A stretch of 64,000 nucleotides of DNA from Frankia sp. AgB1.9 (GTDB lineage: Bacteria; Actinomycetota; Actinomycetes; Frankiales; Frankiaceae): NCBI RefSeq assembly GCF_016786355.1, contig NZ_JADWYX010000037.1, positions 16,175 through 80,174 on the forward strand, given 5' to 3'. This document shows positions 1 through 9,228 of this stretch, one piece after another. Numbering within the stretch: position 1 is the stretch's first letter; each line of letters opens with the position of its first letter. The notes beneath the pieces are model-generated. The model made no database searches, was not told where the DNA came from, and saw nothing but the letters and a program-made list of their open reading frames with translations. A program made the position numbers and the translations under genes.

Positions 1-106
1 AGGTCCGACTCACCCCGAGGGCTCACCGCAGGTCCGACTCACCCCGAGGGCTCACCGCAGGTCCGACTCACCCCGAGGGCTCACCGCAGGTCCGACTCAC
101 CCCGAG
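1..106. repeat. 29-bp tandem direct repeat (3.7 copies)
   Basis: Three identical head-to-tail 29-bp units (1-29, 30-58, 59-87) are followed by a partial fourth copy (88-106) that diverges after 19 bases. Each unit begins AGGTCCGACTCACCCC. The units abut directly, so this is a minisatellite and not a CRISPR array. The array starts at the window edge and probably continues to the left. Confidence 0.95.
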
Positions 107-1652
107 CTTGCGCCTGCGGCGCAACGCTCGGGAACCTTCCCCTCTTACGGGCACGACATTCCCGGCCACTGCATCACACCCCGGCCTGTACCGCGGGCCA
201 TTCGCGGCGGGCGGTGACGATCGCGCTGGTTTCGCACGTGCCGGCGTGTCATCAGGCTGTCAGGTTGAAGGCATTCGCGAGCGTGATCAGGACGTCGATG
301 TGACCGTCGGCCGAGCCGTTACCGCGGCCCACCGTTGCCACCGAGACCTGGGGCTTCCAGCGGCCTGCCAGGCATCGATCTCCACGGCGGCGCCTTCGAC
401 GCACGCTTCGAGTTCCGCAGCTTCTCTAGCCTGCTTGAAGCCCGCTGGCGGGAGCGTCCACCGGACCAGGTCCTGCCTGCCCGCACTTCAAGCAGCTCAA
501 TGGCACCCTCGCCGGATCCGCGCTCGACTCGACGCGTGCGACGCGCGCTGGCCGCGGTCGAGACCGCCTGGGGTCGCCACAACCGCCGCAGCGCTGACGG
601 CGCGACCATCTCAACGGTTTACTCGTCCGCGTTCACAATCGGCCACTGAATGGGACCTGAGCAGTGATCGCGGCCCGCGTCCGCGCCTGCGTGGACGGTC
701 CCCCGAGGCCGGCTCAATGGTCGCCACATCCGACCCGGCATCAGATGGTTCGCCCGCCCGGACAAGCCCGACACGCACGGTTCCTCGTCTCGACGAACCG
801 TGCGGCACTCCTCGGCAGCGTGTAGCACCAGCAGCCTTTTTTGATCTTCGTGGGGTTCACGTGTGCGCGACGTGTGCGCGAGTGCTTCCGATGACGCCGC
901 AGTCCTCCTCTTTCCGATCATCAACGGCGACCCTCTGGCGAGTCGGTGCCGTTGCAGGGCCAGGTCGCCGTCATGCAGGAGTTCACCACCGCGATCTGGC
1001 ACCGTTGCATTGGCCAGGCGTGCCAGTAAGGACGTCCGGTCGGCCCGCCGGGCGCATCGGTCCGCAGCGCTGGCGCCGAGGCCGCTGTGAAATCAGGCCC
1101 TGGCCGGGACACGGTCGTCGCGTGATGGTGAGCCAGATGCCAACCGATCATGTCCGCGCCCGCATCCAGCCCGGCCTCGGCCAGCTCCTTACGTAACCGT
1201 AGGACTAGCTCGACTGTCGCTGGCGGAGTCGCGGTCGGCGACGAGTGCGGCTGCCGCGACCGCGGCTCGAACGCCGCCTCACCCTGGCAGCCGCTCTCAC
1301 CTGCTGGGAGGCGACGCCCCATGTGAGACACGCTCTGAACGCCAAGCGCCGTCCCAGACGATCGCGCGCAGGTCCGCTGAGGAACTGCACCGCGTCCCGC
1401 GGAACAGCGCTGCCAAGGCGGTTGCGTGCGTATCATTGTTCCCTGGCGGGAAATATAAGCCGCAGCTCGGCCCCACCGCCCACGCCCAGGTCCCTCGGCC
1501 GGTGTGCCGCTGTCCCGCGAGCTACGTCGTTGATCGTCCTCGGGTGTGCTTCCCAGCCACGTCCGCGCCGGCGCACCGGACCGTGGTCAGCGCTCGCCGC
1601 GACCGTCGGCCCCAGCCGCGCGCCCGCCAGCAGCTTCTCGGAAGGACGGACG
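107..1652. other. Gene-poor region, degenerate
   Basis: About 1.5 kb in which no open frame looks like a conserved protein in composition or motif. The reading frames here are rich in Arg/Ser/Pro and interrupt each other, as expected for random high-GC sequence. The only recognisable trace is a decayed transposase fragment on the minus strand near 1101-1331. The last bases hold the ribosome binding site GGAAGGACGGA (1640-1650) of the downstream GH3 gene. Confidence 0.6.
1101..1331 (-). pseudogene. IS481-type transposase remnant
   Basis: Minus-strand translation contains GEAAFEPRSRQPHSSPTATP, then a VELVLRLRKELAEAGLDAGA-like stretch and IGWHLAHHH. These match the N-terminal helix-turn-helix region of actinobacterial IS481-family transposases, which continue into an integrase core (DDE). 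Upstream of the fragment the frame reads VSHMGRRLPAGESGCQ, where family members have a VS..WV.KL.ARYRAEG-like stretch, so it is already eroded. After HATTVSRPG the similarity ends abruptly; no DDE core or terminal inverted repeat could be found. The assignment rests on recalled family consensus, not on a database search. Confidence 0.6.
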
Positions 1653-3389
1653 ATGACCCACGTTGACGTGAGGTTCCCCTACCAGGACGCGACCCTGCCG
1701 GTCGACCAGCGCGTCGAGGATCTACTCGCGCGGATGGACGTCAAGGACAAGGCTGGGTTGCTGTTCCAGCCGATGGCGCAGATCGGCGATTTCGACGAGC
1801 CGGGCCTGTTCGGCAAACTTCCGCTGCGCAGCTTGCTCGAACGTCGCATCAACCACTTCAACATCCTGTTCGTACCGTCCGCCCGAGAAATCGCACAGTG
1901 GCACAACGCCGTGCAGGAACAGGCCCTTCAGTACCCCCTGGGCATCCCGGTCACCATCTCCAGCGATCCCCGACACTCCTTTACCAACAACCCGGCTATG
2001 GCTTTGCTGGCTGGGCCCTTCTCGCAGTGGCCCGAGCCGCTCGGCTTGGCGGCCGTCGGTTCGGAGGAGCTTGTCGAGCAGTTCGCCGACGTCACGCGCC
2101 GGGAGTATCTGGCGGTCGGCATCCGTACCGCGCTGCATCCCCAGCTCGATCTCGCCACTGAGCCGCGCTGGGCCCGCACCTTCGGCACCTTCGGGGCGGA
2201 CGCCGGGCTGGTCACCCGGCTCGGTGTCGCCTACGTACGCGGTCTGCAGGGCGAGCAGGTCGGACCGCATTCGGTCTCGGCGATGGCCAAGCACTTCCCC
2301 GGCGGCGGCCCGCAGAAGGACGGCGAGGACCCGCACTTCCCCTACGGGCGGGAGCAGGTCTATCCCGGCGGCCACTTCGATCTGCATCTCGAGCCGTTCA
2401 AGGCGGCCATCGCCGCTGGGGTCTCGCAGATCATGCCGTACTACGGGTTTCCGGTCGGCACGGACTACGAGGAAGTCGGTTTCAGCTTCAACAAGGGGAT
2501 CGTGACCGGCCTGCTGCGCGAGCAGCTCGGCTTTGACGGCATCGTCTGCACCGACTGGGGCATCCTCTCCCACACCTACTGGGGCGTGGAGCAGCTGAGC
2601 CACGAGGAACGCATGATCAAAGCCCTGAACGCGGGAATTGACCAGTTCGGCGGCGAGGACGACGCCTACACCCTCTTTACGCTGATCGCCGATGGAACGG
2701 TCAGCGAGAAGCGCATCGACACCTCGGTGCGACGCCTGCTGCGTGAGAAGTTCAGGCTCGGTCTCTTCGAGGAGCCGTTCGTGGACGCGGGCCAGGCCGA
2801 CACGCTCGTGGGCGGCCCCGAGGCGCGGGCAGCGGGCCTGGCCGCGCAGGCGGCCGCGCACACGCTGCTCAGGAACGCCGAGGACGGGCCCGCCCGACTG
2901 CCCCTGCGCGGCTCGCCACGTCTTTACGTCGAGGGCCTCTCGACCGCGGCGATCGGCGACCGCGCCCAGGTCGTCGACACTCCCGACCAGGCCGATGTCG
3001 CCGTCCTGCGGCTCGTCGCCCCATGGGAACAGCGCGGCGAGCCCGGCACCTACGAGACGTTCTTCCACGCTGGTTCGCTGGCGTTCCCCGCCGCCGAGAT
3101 GGCCCGGATCCGGGCCATCTGCCGGACGACGCCCACGGTGCTCGACGTCTACCTCGAACGACCCGCCATCCTTGCTGACGTCGCGGACGACGCCGCGTCC
3201 CTGATCGCCAACTTCGGCGCGTCGGAGGAGGCGTTCGTCCAGGTCCTGTTCGGGGAGGCCGAGCCCCAGGGCCAGCTGCCCTTCGACATCCCCTCCTCCA
3301 TGGCCGCGGTCGAGGCCAGTCACTCCGACGCACCCTTCGACACCGCAGACCCGACGTTCCGCTTCGGGTTCGGCCTGCGGTACGCCTGA
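1653..3389 (+). CDS. Glycoside hydrolase family 3 protein (beta-glucosidase-like)
   Basis: 578 aa. Starts at ATG 1653 behind GGAAGGACGGA; the frame is open further upstream but has no better start. GH3 enzymes remove non-reducing terminal beta-linked sugars with retention. The N-terminal TIM-barrel domain (about 1-340) carries the KHFPGGGPQ motif and the nucleophile region GIVCTDWG with Asp301; a C-terminal alpha/beta sandwich follows, ending in RFGFGLRYA. There is no fibronectin-III-like tail, so it is shorter than the second GH3 protein of this window. No signal peptide is visible, so it is probably cytoplasmic. A TetR gene follows 200 bp downstream on the same strand. Substrate specificity (glucoside, xyloside or glucosaminide) cannot be told from the sequence. 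Confidence 0.85.
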   Translation: MTHVDVRFPYQDATLPVDQRVEDLLARMDVKDKAGLLFQPMAQIGDFDEPGLFGKLPLRSLLERRINHFNILFVPSAREIAQWHNAVQEQALQYPLGIPVTISSDPRHSFTNNPAMALLAGPFSQWPEPLGLAAVGSEELVEQFADVTRREYLAVGIRTALHPQLDLATEPRWARTFGTFGADAGLVTRLGVAYVRGLQGEQVGPHSVSAMAKHFPGGGPQKDGEDPHFPYGREQVYPGGHFDLHLEPFKAAIAAGVSQIMPYYGFPVGTDYEEVGFSFNKGIVTGLLREQLGFDGIVCTDWGILSHTYWGVEQLSHEERMIKALNAGIDQFGGEDDAYTLFTLIADGTVSEKRIDTSVRRLLREKFRLGLFEEPFVDAGQADTLVGGPEARAAGLAAQAAAHTLLRNAEDGPARLPLRGSPRLYVEGLSTAAIGDRAQVVDTPDQADVAVLRLVAPWEQRGEPGTYETFFHAGSLAFPAAEMARIRAICRTTPTVLDVYLERPAILADVADDAASLIANFGASEEAFVQVLFGEAEPQGQLPFDIPSSMAAVEASHSDAPFDTADPTFRFGFGLRYA

Positions 3390-3591
3390 CAGGCTGGCGG
3401 GGGATGCCTCACCGGCGCGTGACCGGCCCGCCGAGGTCCTGCCTGGGCTCATTGCCGGGTGCGCGTCCGCCCACAGCCGCGGGCCCCGGCGGGCCTGGCT
3501 GGCATTATCAGGTCTCAGGTAGCCGACCTCGGGGCACCTCGTCGGTCCTGTCACGCAGTGGTCCGGCCCTCTTCGCTAGGAGCGCAGGCAC

Positions 3592-4290
3592 GTGACCACG
3601 TCATCGCCGGCCGCCGGCAGCGGCGCGAAGCCTGGTACCGCCGGCCGCCGCGGTCCGGGACGGCCGCCGCGGCTGAGCCGCGAGCTCATCCTCGAGGCCG
3701 CCGCCGAGATCGAACCGGAGGCCCTGACGCTGCAGGCCGTCGCCGACCGGCTCAACGCGGACCGCAAGGCCATCAGCTACTACGTCGCTGGACGGGACGA
3801 ACTGCTCGCGCTGGTCGCCGAACGGGCTCTGGTCGCCGAGCTCGTCCGCCTCGTACTGCCGGTCGGCGACTGGCCCGAAGCGATCCGCGTGTTCGCCAGA
3901 AGCCTCCGCGAGGCGCTCATGCGGCGCAGCTCGCTGGCCCTCTACGTCACCCGGCTGCCCGGCGCCGGCGTCCTGGCCCCCGCGGACCAGCTGCTCCAGG
4001 CGTTCCTCAACGCGGGATTCGACGCCGACGCCGCCGGCCGCGGCCTTACCCTCATCTCCGCGGCCGTCTTCGAAGACGCACGGACCGCGCTCCTGGCCGA
4101 CCGATTCGGCGAGCACCCCACCCAGGCCGACGTCAGACGCATTCTCGGCGAGCTACCCGACGAAGCGCTGCCCGCAATTCGTCGGGTGTACTCCGAGAGC
4201 CAGTCCAGCGGCCAGGACGGCCTCGACTTCTACCTCGAAACCATCATCGCCGGGCTCGGGCGGTGGCTCGAGCAGCAGCCTCGGGGCTGA
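3592..4290 (+). CDS. TetR family transcriptional regulator
   Basis: 232 aa, GTG start at 3592 preceded by CTAGGAG. An N-terminal helix-turn-helix (about residues 25-75; GRPPRLSRELILEAA, LQAVADRLNADRKAISYYV) is followed by an all-helical ligand/dimer domain of the tetracycline-repressor C-terminal type. The recognition helix ends in the typical Y-Y element. It lies downstream of the GH3 gene and is convergent with the ABC transporter operon, so it may control either; no operator was identified. The ligand is unknown. Confidence 0.85.
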   Translation: MTTSSPAAGSGAKPGTAGRRGPGRPPRLSRELILEAAAEIEPEALTLQAVADRLNADRKAISYYVAGRDELLALVAERALVAELVRLVLPVGDWPEAIRVFARSLREALMRRSSLALYVTRLPGAGVLAPADQLLQAFLNAGFDADAAGRGLTLISAAVFEDARTALLADRFGEHPTQADVRRILGELPDEALPAIRRVYSESQSSGQDGLDFYLETIIAGLGRWLEQQPRG

Positions 4291-4348
4291 GGAAATCAGC
4301 GAACCGGCGGCCTGTCGATCGGCAGATATCGCCAGCGAGTAGACAGTG

Positions 4349-5077
4349 TCAGGTCGGGCTGTGGTCGGCTGCCAGATCGTGGCTGAGGTAGTGGCGCATG
4401 ACCTCTGTCTGGTCCAGGTCGGCCGCGCTGCCCTGGAAGGTGATGCGGCCGTGGCCGATCATGTACACCTTGTCCGCCACGGCGAGAGCCCGGTTCACGT
4501 ATTGCTCGACGATCAGCAGCGCCGTACCGCGCGCGGCCAGGGTGCGCAGCGCCTCGAAGATCTCGTCGACCACGATCGGCGCCAGGCCCATGGAGACCTC
4601 GTCGAGCATCACGAGCGACGGCGACCCGAAGAAGGCACGGGAGAGTGCGACCATCTGCTGCTGGCCGCCCGAGAGCCGGCCCGCGGTGTCGCCGAGGCGG
4701 GTCCTGAGCGCCGGGAACATGTCCAGCGCGGGGTCAAGTGACCTGTCCTTCTCCCAGGGCGGGATCTGGAGGAGGAGGTTCTCGCGGACGGTCAGCGACC
4801 GGAAGATTCCGCGGCCTTCCGGAATCAGACACACGCCATGGCGACGCCGGGCGCTCGGCGCCTCGCGGGTGACGTCCCGGCCCGCGGCCAGAATGCGGCC
4901 GGCACTCGGGCGCATCAGGCCGGATGCGACGCGCAGGAGCGTCGTCTTCCCGGCACCGTTGGAACCCAGCAGGGCCACTACCGACGCAGCGGCGATCTCC
5001 AGGTCGACGTCTCGCAGGACCGTCGTTCGGCCGTACGCCGCGCTGACGCCCTCGAATCGCAACTGCGGAACGGTCAC
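4349..5077 (-). CDS. livF: HAAT-type ABC transporter ATP-binding protein (LivF-like)
   Basis: 242 aa, GTG start at 5077 in a GTGA overlap with the stop of the upstream fusion gene, so translation is probably coupled. Motifs in order: Walker A GSNGAGKTT, signature LSGGQQQ, Walker B LVMLDE, and VEQ in place of the H-loop His, which is typical of LivF subunits. It energises import of a small solute (branched-chain amino acid, amide or another organic acid) with the LivG-like domain encoded upstream. Family assignment is firm; substrate is not. The Walker B segment reads DEVSMGL where most LivF proteins have DEPSLGL, a minor change. Confidence 0.9.
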   Translation of the reverse strand: MTVPQLRFEGVSAAYGRTTVLRDVDLEIAAASVVALLGSNGAGKTTLLRVASGLMRPSAGRILAAGRDVTREAPSARRRHGVCLIPEGRGIFRSLTVRENLLLQIPPWEKDRSLDPALDMFPALRTRLGDTAGRLSGGQQQMVALSRAFFGSPSLVMLDEVSMGLAPIVVDEIFEALRTLAARGTALLIVEQYVNRALAVADKVYMIGHGRITFQGSAADLDQTEVMRHYLSHDLAADHSPT

Positions 5078-7791
5078 GACTGGATCTCTCTCACTGGTTG
5101 CGAAGCCGTTGCCTGCGTGATCTCGGCGTCCCCGCCCAGATATGCCGCGCGCACGGCGTCGGATGACAGCACCTCGGCGGTGGGGCCAGAAACGAGCAGC
5201 TTTCCAAAGTCGAGGACGTAGAGCTCGTCGCAGACTTCGCTGACGAGGGCCATGTCGTGTTCGACGAGCAGAATGCCCACGCGGCGTTCTCTCACCGCTT
5301 GGCGGAGGATCTCTCCGAACCGAGCCGTCTCCGCCCGATCGAGACCGGACGAGGGCTCGTCCAGCAGCAGAATCCGGAAGTCTCCGGCCAGGCATCGAGC
5401 GAGTTCGACGAGCCGGCGTTGTCCGGTGGAGAGGGTTCCCACCTGCCGGTCGGCCAGATCGACCAGATCGCACAGGTCCAGAGCGTGGGCGGCCGCCGCG
5501 CGCACCCGGCCGCCGTCAGAGCGCCGGGGCAGGATCTGCCGCAGTGGATTGCCGCCGGCCAGTCCGGCCTCGAGCCCGAGGGCGACATTTTGCCGCACGG
5601 TCATCGTGTCGAACAGCTCCATGACCTGGAACGTCCGTCCGAGGCCCCGACGCGCCCGGGCCGCCGGGCTCCGCCGTGTCACGTCCGCGAGATCGAGCTG
5701 GAGTGCGCCCCGCGTGGGGTGGACCAGTCCGGAGATGGCGTTGAAGGTCGAGGTCTTGCCCGCGCCGTTGGGACCGATAAGCCCGGTGATGGTCCCGGTG
5801 CGGGCCACGAGATCGACGTTGTCGACCGCGACCAGGCCGCCGAACTGGACCCGGAGCCCCTCGACAGCCAGCGACAGCGGCCGAACCTGCGCGGCGGCCG
5901 CGTCGCCTTGCGCGGGCACCACCGCGCCCCGCCCAGGACCGCTGGGTAGCCCGCGTCGGAACAAACGGTCAAGCGCATCGCGCAGCCAGGGCGGCGCGGT
6001 GCGCCTGGAGGCGGGCGTCAGCGCGTAGACGATCACGGTCACGCTCGTCAGGAGGGTGATGTACTCCCCGATGTTGCCCAGGGTGATGTAGGACGGGACC
6101 AGCGTCAGAGCCACCGCCGCCTGGAGGGCGTACCAGGGCTCGGAGCCGGTCGTGACGACGATCAGGGTCAGGTAGGTCAGGGACATCAGCGGCTGGTAGT
6201 TGTCGGCCGCCACCGTGATCTGGGCCATCCCGGCCAGGGCACCCGAGACGGCGGCGATGAAGGCCGACAGGCAGAAGACCAGCACCCGGGTCGTGTTCAC
6301 CGAGACGCCGTGCGTGGCCAGCGCGACGGACGAGTCGGCCATCCCACGCAGCAGGCGGCCGAGCCGGCCGCGGTCCAGGGCGATGATCCCGACGGCGGTC
6401 AGCACGGTCAGGATGAGGCAGACGTAGTAGAAGCCCTTGTCGGAGTCGAGGCCCCACACGGCCGGGCGTGGCATCGACAGCCCCAGGTTGAGCTCACCGA
6501 ACATGAAGCCCTTGGTGTAGAAGAGTTGCTGCACCGCGATACCGAAACCCAGGGTGGCGAGAGCCAGGTAGAGGCCGCCGTGGCGCGTCGCCGGGATCGC
6601 CAGCAGCGCACCGACGGGCACGGCCACCAGCCCGGTCACGGCGAGCGCCAGCAGCCACGGCCAATGGTGGTCGACGGCCAGATGAGAGAAGGCGGCGGCG
6701 CCGATCGCGGTGAACGCGACGTGGCACAGAGATACCTGTCCGGAGGTGCGCACCAGCAGCCCGAGCGACAGGAAGAGCATCACCGTGGTTAGGGTGACCG
6801 TCCAGTCGCCGAGGTGGAAACCCGCGAACGTCGGGGCCAGCGCGAGGACGGCGAGAAGGACGACGCCCATAGCCACCTGCAGCGCCGGCGGTGTCGCCCA
6901 GTCCGCCCGGCGGTCCGGCGCGCTCGGTATGCGGGACTGCAGCCACCGCTTCGGGAACAGCAGCAGGACTCCGAACAGGACGATGAACGGCAGGCTGGCC
7001 GGCACCTGGGCGAGGAAGCCGGTGGTGAGGTACTTCGTGCCCAGTGAACCGAGCAGCCCGATGGCCAGCCCGCCCAAGAAGGTGACCGGCAGGCTGGTGA
7101 ACGATCCCATCGCCGCGGCGCCGAAGGCCTGGACGACCAGCAGGGTGAGCGTGGTCTGGTCCAGCGGCACCGACGACGCGAGCAGCAGGCCGGACGTCAT
7201 CGCGAAGACGACGCCGATGGCCCACGCCCACTGGCGGGCCCGGTTGGGGTTGGTGCCGGCCAGGTCGAGCAGGTCCGCGTCGTCCACGACGGCGCGCATC
7301 GCGATGCCCAGGCGCGCGTAGCGGAAGAACACCGAAAGCGCGACGGTCGCCGCCACCGCGACGGCGAAGATGATGATTTTTTCGGTGGTGACTCGGGTGC
7401 CGAAGATCGTGACGACTTTCGTCGGGAGGAAGGGCGGAATCTTCCGCGACTGGGTGCCATAGAGAAGCTGGAATCCGGTCTGCACCACCAACAGGACGCT
7501 GACCGTCGCTGTGACCCGCAGCGCGAGGCTCGCTCCGGTGAGCGCCTTGGCGAAACGGGCGAACACGACGCCGCCGATGGGGCCGAGCACGACCAGGATC
7601 AGGGCGGCAGCGAGCGACCACGGCATTCCGTGCTGCACATGAAGAAAGTAGAAGGAGTACGCGGCGATTGTCGCAAGGGCGCCATGGGCGAAGTTGAAGA
7701 CGCCCGAGGTTTTGTACGTCAGGACCAAGCCAGCGCCCGCGAGCCCGTAGACCGCGCCGGTTACCAGTCCGGCGATGATGAAGGGCAACAC
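5074..7791 (-). CDS. Fused LivH-LivM-LivG ABC transporter protein
   Basis: 905 aa. GTG start at 7791, eight bases after AAAGGG; the open frame extends 20 codons further upstream without a better site. Three normally separate subunits are joined in frame. Residues about 1-290 form a LivH-type permease (LVTGAVYGLAGAGLVLTYKT). About 300-620 form a LivM-type permease (RTSGQVSLCHVAFTAIGAAA, GGLYLALATLGFG). About 645-895 form a LivG-type ATPase (Walker A GPNGAGKTS, signature LSTGQRR, Walker B ILLLDEPSSGLD, switch VEHDM). The linker around PSGPGRGAVVPAQGDAAAA is short and flexible. The gene sits between the binding protein (86 bp upstream) and livF (4-bp overlap), so the three genes encode a whole importer. 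LivM-LivG fusions are known; a triple fusion is uncommon to my knowledge. Confidence 0.92.
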   Translation of the reverse strand: MLPFIIAGLVTGAVYGLAGAGLVLTYKTSGVFNFAHGALATIAAYSFYFLHVQHGMPWSLAAALILVVLGPIGGVVFARFAKALTGASLALRVTATVSVLLVVQTGFQLLYGTQSRKIPPFLPTKVVTIFGTRVTTEKIIIFAVAVAATVALSVFFRYARLGIAMRAVVDDADLLDLAGTNPNRARQWAWAIGVVFAMTSGLLLASSVPLDQTTLTLLVVQAFGAAAMGSFTSLPVTFLGGLAIGLLGSLGTKYLTTGFLAQVPASLPFIVLFGVLLLFPKRWLQSRIPSAPDRRADWATPPALQVAMGVVLLAVLALAPTFAGFHLGDWTVTLTTVMLFLSLGLLVRTSGQVSLCHVAFTAIGAAAFSHLAVDHHWPWLLALAVTGLVAVPVGALLAIPATRHGGLYLALATLGFGIAVQQLFYTKGFMFGELNLGLSMPRPAVWGLDSDKGFYYVCLILTVLTAVGIIALDRGRLGRLLRGMADSSVALATHGVSVNTTRVLVFCLSAFIAAVSGALAGMAQITVAADNYQPLMSLTYLTLIVVTTGSEPWYALQAAVALTLVPSYITLGNIGEYITLLTSVTVIVYALTPASRRTAPPWLRDALDRLFRRGLPSGPGRGAVVPAQGDAAAAQVRPLSLAVEGLRVQFGGLVAVDNVDLVARTGTITGLIGPNGAGKTSTFNAISGLVHPTRGALQLDLADVTRRSPAARARRGLGRTFQVMELFDTMTVRQNVALGLEAGLAGGNPLRQILPRRSDGGRVRAAAAHALDLCDLVDLADRQVGTLSTGQRRLVELARCLAGDFRILLLDEPSSGLDRAETARFGEILRQAVRERRVGILLVEHDMALVSEVCDELYVLDFGKLLVSGPTAEVLSSDAVRAAYLGGDAEITQATASQPVREIQS

Positions 7792-7877
7792 TTCACAGAC
7801 CCTTTCGTGCTCACGAGAGCGGGTAGCCCGGGCGGGCGGCCGAGAGTGCACGGCCGTCCCGCCCGGTCCGGGCCCGG

Positions 7878-9104
7878 TCAGCTGGCGGGGAGCAGCTTCT
7901 CGAACGGAGCCAGCTTCTGCTGGTCGACGCAGGCGGGCTTGCCGCCATCTGTGGAGGCGAACTTGCCGTCCTTGATCGTCAAGGTGAAGTAGCAGCTCGA
8001 CGAGGCCAGGTTCTGGTCCGCCCCCTGCGGGTAGCTGAGCGGCGGCAGCAGCCCGTCGGCGGTGTAGCCCTTGAGCCCGTGCAGCGCGGCGGTTACCTGG
8101 GCGGGCGTGGGGTTGTCACCGAGGTGAGCGGCCTGCGCCGCGCCCTTGAACACCTCCGCGATCGACCAGGCGGCGGAGGTGGCGGCACCGGTCGCGACAC
8201 CAGGCGCGTACTTCGCCATGCCGTCCAGGTAGGTCTTGATGCCCGGGATCGAGGTGTCATACCACGGTGCGTAGCCACTCACCGCGATCATGCCTTCGGT
8301 GTTCTTGTCCTTGAGCCAGTCGGCCGGCTGGATCGCCTGGGCCGGGACGGCGACCCGGGCCTTCAGGCCCTGCGCGACGCAGGAGTCCAGCACCCGCAGA
8401 ACGACGTCGGAGCCCGCGCCGATGAGCATCGACTGGACGCCGGCGTTCTTCATCTGAAGACACGGCGCGGTGTAGTCGGCGGCCGAGGAGGAGACCTTGA
8501 CCGCTGTCGTGGTCTGACCGAAGCTGGCGGCCGCCGCCTGGATGATCGGCAACGACTGGGCGCAGCCCGCGGACTCCGCGCAGTAGGCGAAGCCAAAGCT
8601 CTTCGTGCCGACCCGGCTTGTCTCCTGGCTGACGGAGAAGACGCTGGCGAACGGGTTCAGACCGACGTTGAAGAATGACGGGTTGCGGTAGTCAGAGTTC
8701 CCGATGATACCGATCGCCGGAACGTTCTTGGCCTTCAGGTAGGCGCTGAACGTGTAGGACGGCGGAAGCCCGATCAGGGCGATGACGTGGTCCTGCTCGA
8801 CCAGCTCACGCACGTTCCGCAGCCCGGTCGCCGGGTTTCCGGCATCATCCTTGACAATAAGGTCTATCTTGTGGCCGTCGATGCCGCCGCTCGCGTTGAC
8901 AGACTTCGCCCACGCCTTTATCGCGTCACAGTAAGGCCCCGCCGACGAGGCGAGCGGACCGCTACAGGTCAGCTCAGAGCCCAGTTTCCAGGTCCCGCTC
9001 GCGCTGCTCGCGCCGCTGGAGCCGCCGGAACTCGACGAGCAACCAGTCGCCGCGGCGGCGATCGCCAGTGCGGCCACCCCGGCCGCTAATGTATGAAGGC
9101 GCAT
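7878..9104 (-). CDS. ABC transporter solute-binding lipoprotein (LivJ-like)
   Basis: 408 aa. A lipoprotein signal peptide has its hydrophobic core at residues 6-20 and lipobox ATGC with Cys22, followed by a Ser/Gly-rich linker. The mature part is a type-1 periplasmic binding fold of the branched-chain amino acid/amide class (LTCSGPLASSAGPYCDAIKAW, IDLIVKDDAGNP). It should sit on the outer face of the membrane and deliver ligand to the fused LivHMG protein encoded directly downstream. The surrounding glycosidase and galactose genes raise the possibility of a non-amino-acid ligand, but the sequence does not show it. Confidence 0.88.
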   Translation of the reverse strand: MRLHTLAAGVAALAIAAAATGCSSSSGGSSGASSASGTWKLGSELTCSGPLASSAGPYCDAIKAWAKSVNASGGIDGHKIDLIVKDDAGNPATGLRNVRELVEQDHVIALIGLPPSYTFSAYLKAKNVPAIGIIGNSDYRNPSFFNVGLNPFASVFSVSQETSRVGTKSFGFAYCAESAGCAQSLPIIQAAAASFGQTTTAVKVSSSAADYTAPCLQMKNAGVQSMLIGAGSDVVLRVLDSCVAQGLKARVAVPAQAIQPADWLKDKNTEGMIAVSGYAPWYDTSIPGIKTYLDGMAKYAPGVATGAATSAAWSIAEVFKGAAQAAHLGDNPTPAQVTAALHGLKGYTADGLLPPLSYPQGADQNLASSSCYFTLTIKDGKFASTDGGKPACVDQQKLAPFEKLLPAS

Positions 9105-9228
9105 CTGATTTTTCCTCTCGATAAGCGATCCTCGGACGCCGGGCTGTTCGACGACGAAGGCAATGCGTTTTCTTTGTTTCCGGACGACCTCGCCCTCGCG
9201 ACGAGACGGCCGGAGCGGGCCGCGGCGG

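Noticed and set aside
1-106. Possible CRISPR array
   Set aside because: Units abut with no spacers and no cas genes are nearby.
1722-3554. Long open frame (610 codons) on the minus strand opposite the GH3 gene
   Set aside because: It mirrors a well-supported GH3 protein; high GC keeps the antisense frame open. Composition is Gly/Arg/Val/Glu-rich without motifs.
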